Source: Mytilus galloprovincialis (taxonomy: Eukaryota; Mollusca; Bivalvia; Mytilida; Mytilidae). From it: 64,000 bases of DNA. A program made the translations under genes and the position numbers. The notes beneath the pieces are model-generated. The model saw nothing but the letters and a program-made list of their open reading frames with translations, had not been told where the DNA came from and searched no databases. Position 1 is the first letter of the stretch. Each line of letters begins with the position of its first letter. Below, in pieces: positions 59,058 through 64,000 of the stretch. Where the stretch lies: the NCBI RefSeq assembly GCF_965363235.1, contig NC_134842.1, positions 7,963,112 to 8,027,111 of the forward strand, written 5' to 3'.

Positions 59058-59180
59058 GACAGTCGTGTTCTACAATTGAGCATCAATGTATCATAGGCGG
59101 AAATTGTATAGACATAGAGTTAAGATGTAACAATGACAAGGATTGCCCACACAAAGATGATTTGTCTGATGAAACCGGTT
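59058..59180 (+). CDS. Copy 3, LDLa module exon
   Basis: Acceptor cttgtag, donor gtaagt, 123 nt, symmetric phase 1-1, the usual phase of shuffled LDLa exons. Encodes QSCSTIEHQC, IIGGNCIDIELRCNNDKDC and PHKDDLSDETG plus a split final Cys: six Cys and a strong acidic Ca site. No following exon is found; LINE and other element sequence starts within 250 bp, so the gene is truncated or its intron is filled with insertions. Confidence 0.8.
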
Positions 59181-59429
59181 GTAAGTAATATATTCAACTT
59201 ATATTTAAAATATGAATATCCAAATGATGATACTCTCGTTACCATAATTGTCAGACGGAGAAAATATAAAAAATATAACAACACAAATTAAAGTCGGCTC
59301 AATATAATTTCGTCTGGTGTCATCTTTGAACAAGGGATGTGCACTTACTGTTTACCCAATCAAAAAAAAAAATTCAAATCTTTCTACTGAAGGGCAAGTC
59401 GATCTTGTGTGTCCTAATATTTGACAGCA

Positions 59430-59938
59430 AAGGGGAGAAATGATGAGATTTTAACGGATCAAAGTGATATATAATGTAATATTAAAGAGTACTATAAAAA
59501 GTTATACTCGACGCACAGCCTGATAAAACATCAAGTGATCAATATATATTTGAGACAAAACTAGAGAATGAAATGGATGAAAATGATAAATCACTCTGCG
59601 ATGGGGATATTACATTAGAAGAATGCTCAGATGCTATTTATAAAATGAAACTTAATAAATCTCCTGGATTAGACGTTCTAACATTTGAATTTTATAGAAA
59701 ATTTTGGGATAAATTAAAGTTCATAGTAGTTAATATTCTTAATAGTGGATATAAAGATCAAACACTTACATATTCACAGCGTACAAGTGTATTAACGCTA
59801 TTATTTAAAAAAGGTGATCCATTGTCACTAACTAATTACCGTCCTATTTCTCTTTTAAATATAGACAGGCAACTTCTATCGTACGCTCAAGCACAACGAT
59901 TGAAAAAAATCTTATCAAAACTTGTTAAAGACCAAATA
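59430..59938 (+). mobile_element. LINE reverse-transcriptase fragment (L1/Tx1-like)
   Basis: Reads EILTDQSDI, a frame change, DGDITLEECSDAIYKMKLNK, SPGLDVLTFEFYRKFWDKL, SVLTLLFKKGDPLSLTNYR and PISLLNIDRQLLSYAQAQRL. These are the blocks before the catalytic YADD of non-LTR retrotransposons of the L1/Tx1 type. There is one stop and one frame change near 59470-59520. It ends at KLVKDQ, where the inverted composite begins; the catalytic block and 3' end are missing. Confidence 0.8.
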
Positions 59939-60035
59939 GTCCGGCGGCTACAAGCATATTTCAGACGAATTGTGCACATCTTCCTCAACTATTACTCTTT
60001 TATTTCAGATAGGGAGGCATTTGAAAAAAATGTCT

Positions 60036-60580
60036 CACTTCCGGTAAAATCCAAAATGGCGGACTTCATACTTAAATCAGCCCAATATCAAAGACTAGTA
60101 TTTGAAAAGGTGTTATTAGCATGGTACAACCATAATATTTGGTACAAATCTTTGTTTTGTACTACTTTTGGATATCTTATATTGTTTAGATGTCTGCAAA
60201 AATCCTACTTCCGGTAAATTCCAACATGGCGGACATTGTACTAAAATAAGCTTATTTTTTAGGGAGGGTAATTGAAATGTGTTTACACGTATTGCTACTA
60301 TCATTACATTGTGCAGGAACATTTCTTTGGTGCTTCTAATGGATACAATGTATAAAAAATCTGTCTTTAAGACCCCTACTTCCGGAAATATTCAAAATGG
60401 CGGACATAGAAATATCAATTCATTAATTAAATATTCAACTTTTTTTCAAAATGTAAAGAAAATGTTGTTTTTTGTGCTGGTCATTAATACTTTGGCTTTT
60501 AGTTATCCTCAAAACCTCTAATTCTATTCTGTTGTAAATGTTTAAATACAAAGTTGACACTTCCGGTAAAAAATATGGCG
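60036..60580 (+). promoter_or_regulatory. Array of ETS-like plus YY1-like motif pairs (left arm)
   Basis: ACTTCCGGT (ETS-type core, reverse ACCGGAAGT) is followed within about 7-12 bp by AAAATGGCGG-type (YY1-type) sequence four times: 60036/60053, 60206/60222, 60378/60394 and 60557/60570. The steps are about 170-180 bp. Three mirrored ETS-type sites lie in the right arm (63557, 63723, 63915), two with an adjacent CCGCCAT. Binding is inferred from vertebrate consensus sites only. Confidence 0.45.
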
Positions 60581-60699
60581 TAAATTTCAAAGATGAGTAC
60601 TCAATCAATTTCTTCGATGTAGAGTTTTGGATAGATTGATTAAAAAAAAAATCAGTATAATACTAAAACATTTTTAAAATAACTTCTTTTTGGCCAAAA

Positions 60700-61560
60700 A
60701 TTCATGTTTATTCACAGTCCCTACCACATGCACACAAAGCAGTGCACTGGAGACCCGATTTTCCACATTAACAACGACCGAGACATCATTTCTTACATCC
60801 ACAATGTACAAGCTTTTGACAAAATGATGAGACCTCAATGAGAGTTTTTTAAAGGGGATCTTCTTTGTACCTTCGCCATCCATTAGCGCCTGGACTGGGT
60901 AGCATAAGAGCCAATCCATTGCTCGTCCCCCTGAACACCTTCCCTAGTATATTGCACGTTTTACATGCTGGAAAAGAGAAGACCAAGTTGAGGAAATAGC
61001 CTCAATTAGCCTTCCCTTTTGTGCAAATAGTTATTTTCTTGCTTCGTTAACCATGTTAGCCCCATCTGATAAGTTTGTGCGATCTTACAGTAAAACCCCG
61101 GTAATTTCGGTTTATCAATCATCATTCTTTATGTTGAAGTCACATCTTCAAATGCAATCAATGACTCCCACGCAGTCTTTTTTTCTTTCCAAGCAAAGAG
61201 AGAACCGTATCACAACCGATAAAGGCATTGCTCACAATGAGTGTGTGTGATCACTTATTGCCTAGTACATTTGAAAAACCATTGATAGATAGTAATCCAA
61301 CGTGTTTTGCCTTCCCAAACATAATCCATAGTTCGTCTACCCCTATGTCACGGAATAGCGACACAGTAATGACAGCATCATCAGTAACGACTGTTCGAAT
61401 CATGACTCGTTTAAGTTCGTGTTTCACTGCATCAGAAACATGCACCATGATTCTAGTGTCAGCCTCTTAATGTGAACATGGTGCTAAATTTGAAATACAT
61501 CACGTGGTGGATAACACTGAAAATCCTGAGCATTTGTTGCTACAACTACTATACTCATCA
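60700..61560 (-). pseudogene. Unclassified repeat ORF, unit A
   Basis: The minus strand keeps readable blocks: MVHVSDAVKHELKRVMIRTV, then VSLFRDIGVDELWIMFGK, then a GCDTV-like and KTAW-like stretch. This block order is one I recall from long uncharacterised proteins repeated in mollusc and cnidarian genomes, ending in a Cys-rich C terminus. The function is unknown to me. The copy is degraded. Confidence 0.5.
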
Positions 61561-61739
61561 AAAATTGCATCCACTCTTGTTACAGTTTCAAGGTATTTTA
61601 TTAAGGTAAGGACATAATAATCAGCATACTCGTTAGGAAACACCTTGAAACTGTAACAATAGTGGGCGTAGTCTTGGATGCGTACATAGACAATACTGGT
61701 AGTTTGAAGGCTGCTAGAAGAAGCAAGAGCTACATTTAG

Positions 61740-62510
61740 GGAAAAGAGAATACACACACGAATCCAGGGTCAAAACAAATTCCTCAAAATTGGCAAAGTG
61801 TTCTGAGAGATGACGACAATAAGAAAGAAATTTTTAGTTTTCATTCACAGCAGCTTGCTCAATAAAATTTTGAGGAAAATTAAGGTAGTTGTAGCAACAA
61901 ATGCTCAGGATGTTCAGTGTTATCCACCACTTGATGATGTTTCAAGTTTAGCACCATCGAACAGTCGATACGGATGTCATTGCGGTGTCGCTATTCCGTG
62001 ACATAGGGGCAGACGAACTTTGGTTTGCATTTGGAAGTGGCGAAAACTTTAGATATATATCTATACATGACCTTTCAAATGCACTAGGCATTGAGAGATT
62101 ACACGTTTGCTGGAAAAGGAACTGCGTTAGTGACATGGATGGCGTTTGAAGATGCGACTTAAGCATTTAGAATGAGTACAAAGCAAGAAAACATGCGTTT
62201 TTGGGAGAGGAAAGACTTATTGAGGCTATTCCCACAACTCGGTCTAGTCTTTTTCAGCATGTAAAGCGTGCAATATACCATTGCGGCTATGAATGAGAAA
62301 CAAGCTTGGAATTGGTTCCTATGCTAACTAGTCCAGACGCTTATGAATGGCGAAGGAAAAAATATGATCCATGGGAACCCTTTTGAACTCTTAGTGAGGC
62401 CTTTTCATCTTATCAGGAGCTTGTACATTATGGATGTAAGAAACAATACCAGTCCTTGTAAATGTGGAAAATTAGCTCTCCGATTGTGAATAAACATATT
62501 TTTGAGGGCT
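61740..62510 (+). pseudogene. Unclassified repeat ORF, unit B
   Basis: Direct-strand copy of the same coding region, starting further upstream (IQGQNKF, VVVATNAQDVQCYPP, DDVSSLAPS) and continuing through a short form of the central block to a LTSPDAYEW-like stretch. Degraded, and internally shorter than A and C. Confidence 0.45.
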
Positions 62511-62589
62511 AACGAGTATGCTGATTGGGTATAATGTCCTTACCTCAATAAAATACCTTAAACTGTAACACAAGTGGATGAATTCTCGA

Positions 62590-63410
62590 ATGCGTATGGT
62601 AGTTGAAGCAACAAATATTCAGGATATTCTATCTTGTCCACCACGTTATGGATTTCAAGTTTAGCACTATGTTCACATTAAACGGCAGACACTAGAATCA
62701 TGGTGCATGTGTCTGATGCAGTGAAACACGAACTTAAACGAGTCATGATTCGAACAGTCGTTACTGATGATGCTGTCATTACTGTTTCGCTATTCCGTGA
62801 CATAGGGGTAGAGGAAGTTATGGATTGTGTTTGGAAGGGCAAAAAACTTTGAATTATTATCTATCAATGACCTTTCAAATGCACTAGGCAATGAGTGATC
62901 CAGACACTTATTGTGATCCATGCCTTTACCAGTTGTGATACAGTTCTATCTTTGCTTGAAAAGAAAAAAGACTGCGTGTGAGACATTGATGGCATTTGAA
63001 AATGTGACTTTAACATAAAGAATGATGATTGATCAACCGGGGTTTTGCTATAAGATCGCACCACAAATTTAACAGATTGGGTTAACATGGTTAACTAAGC
63101 AAGAAAATAACTATTTGCGCAAAGGGAAGGCTAATTGAGGCTATTCTCTGAACTTGATGTAGTCTTTTCCAGCATGTAAAACGTGCAATATACTAAGGCA
63201 GGTATTTAGGGGGACGAGCTTGGAATTGGCTCTTATGCTACCCAGTCCAGGCGCTAATGGAATGCGAAGAGACAAATAGGATCCCTTTAAAAAAAATCTT
63301 TTTGAGGCCTCATCATTTTGTCAGAAGCTTGTACATGTGGATGTAAGAAAGGATGATGTAAAAAATCGTGTCTCCCGTAGACTGTCTTGTGTGCATGAGG
63401 AAGTGATCGT
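62590..63410 (+). pseudogene. Unclassified repeat ORF, unit C
   Basis: The plus-strand copy is the mirror of unit A over almost its whole length ('gtgtctgatgcagtgaaaca', 'gctattccgtgacatagggg', 'gcatgtaaaacgtgcaatat'). It is degraded. Together with A it forms the inner part of the inverted composite. Confidence 0.5.
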
Positions 63411-63419
63411 GAATGAACA

Positions 63420-64000
63420 TGTCTTTTTGGCCGAATTGTAGTAGCAGTTTTAAAAATGTTTTAGTACTTAAGTAATTTTATTTTGTTTTAATCAATCTAT
63501 CCAATACTCTAAACCGAAGACTCATCTTTGAAATTTTCGCCAGATTGGTTTTTTGTACCGGAAGTGATGACTTTGTATTTTAACATTTACAGTAGAATAG
63601 AATAAGTGGTTTTGAGGATAACTTAAAGCCAGCACAATAAAAAACATTTTCTTTACATTTTGAAAAAAGTTGAATATATAAAAAAAGAAATTGATATTTC
63701 TATGTCCGCCATTTTGGATATAACCGGAAGTAAGGGTCTTAAAGACAGATTTTTTATACATTGTATCCATGAGAAGCACCAACGATATGTTTCCTGCACA
63801 ATGTAATGATAGTGGCAATACGTTTAAACACATTTCAATTACCCTCCCTAAAAAATAAGCTTATTTTAGTATTTTGAAATGTTGAAATTTGAAATTTCCG
63901 CCATGTTGGAATTTACCGGAAGTAGGATTTTTGCAGACATCTAAACAATATAATATATCCAAAAGTAGTACAAAACAAAGTTTTGTACCAAATATTATGG
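63420..64000 (-). repeat. Right inverted arm, cut by window end
   Basis: The reverse complement matches the left arm in order: 'cttaaagacagattttttat', 'acattgtatccatgagaagc', 'ttaccctccctaaaaaataa' and 'ttttgcagacatctaaacaa'. It continues to the last base of the window. Confidence 0.85.

Larger units (their letters stand above)
59939..64000. mobile_element. Large inverted composite element, right end beyond window
   Basis: The left arm (about 60120-60720) and right arm (about 63420-64000) are reverse complements at roughly 85-90% by eye, for example 'tatttggtacaaa' at 60138 and its mirror at 63978. Next to the arms lie three copies of one degraded coding region: A on the minus strand (60700-61560), B on the plus (61740-62510) and C on the plus (62590-63410). 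The whole is a broken fold-back arrangement. The outer right end is not in the window, so its length and target duplication cannot be given. Confidence 0.65.

Overview
The window is AT-rich, intron-bearing animal DNA, dense with dispersed and tandem repeats. Several repeat families look like the short interspersed sequences of marine mussels: tails reading GTCTCATTGGCACTCATACC, segments with ACGCGCGTTTCGTCTAC, and segments with GAACAGCGGTATACTAC. Together with Tc1, MULE and LINE relics and tRNA-derived repeats, this points to a bivalve mollusc, most likely Mytilus. That assignment rests on pattern recognition, not on a search.

The only host genes I can support are a small tandem family on the + strand. 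Its members are single-pass membrane proteins with LDL-receptor class A (LDLa) modules. Copy 1 (5947-15227) reads as six exons: signal peptide, LDLa, a half-LDLa followed by a Ser/Thr-rich stalk, a transmembrane helix, and two tail exons. Copy 2 (23264-31440) has the same first four exons and splice phases but carries an in-frame stop in the half-LDLa. Copy 3 is partial (58173-59180): a Thr-rich exon and a good LDLa exon, then mobile-element debris. The partner molecule is unknown; an extracellular Ca-binding recognition module on a stalk suggests a surface receptor or adhesion role.

The introns and spacers are mostly repeats. Intron 4 of copy 1 holds a 3.7-kb satellite of ~443-bp units. Each unit contains a tRNA-derived, SINE-like head with Pol III A and B boxes on the minus strand, and the last six units form a trimeric higher-order repeat. 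Intron 1 of copy 2 holds an ~84-bp minisatellite split by two insertions, one of them a 487-bp foldback MITE. The 15.2-23.2 kb spacer holds a Tc1 relic and dispersed repeats.

The 31.5-56.8 kb region has no gene I can recognise. It contains a diverged segmental duplication (32.8-36.2 kb against 48.5-53.6 kb), two inverted copies of an element carrying 54-bp palindromic repeats (36.7 and 47.8 kb), an element with homopolymer G/C ends (45.96-47.23 kb), and a 1.27-kb MULE with an 8-bp target duplication that hosts a dimer of the 443-bp satellite (54.24-55.51 kb).

The right end (59.4-64.0 kb) is a truncated LINE reverse transcriptase next to a large inverted composite. Its arms carry pairs of ETS-like and YY1-like motifs about every 170 bp and enclose three broken copies of an unclassified invertebrate repeat ORF. 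The composite runs past the end of the window.
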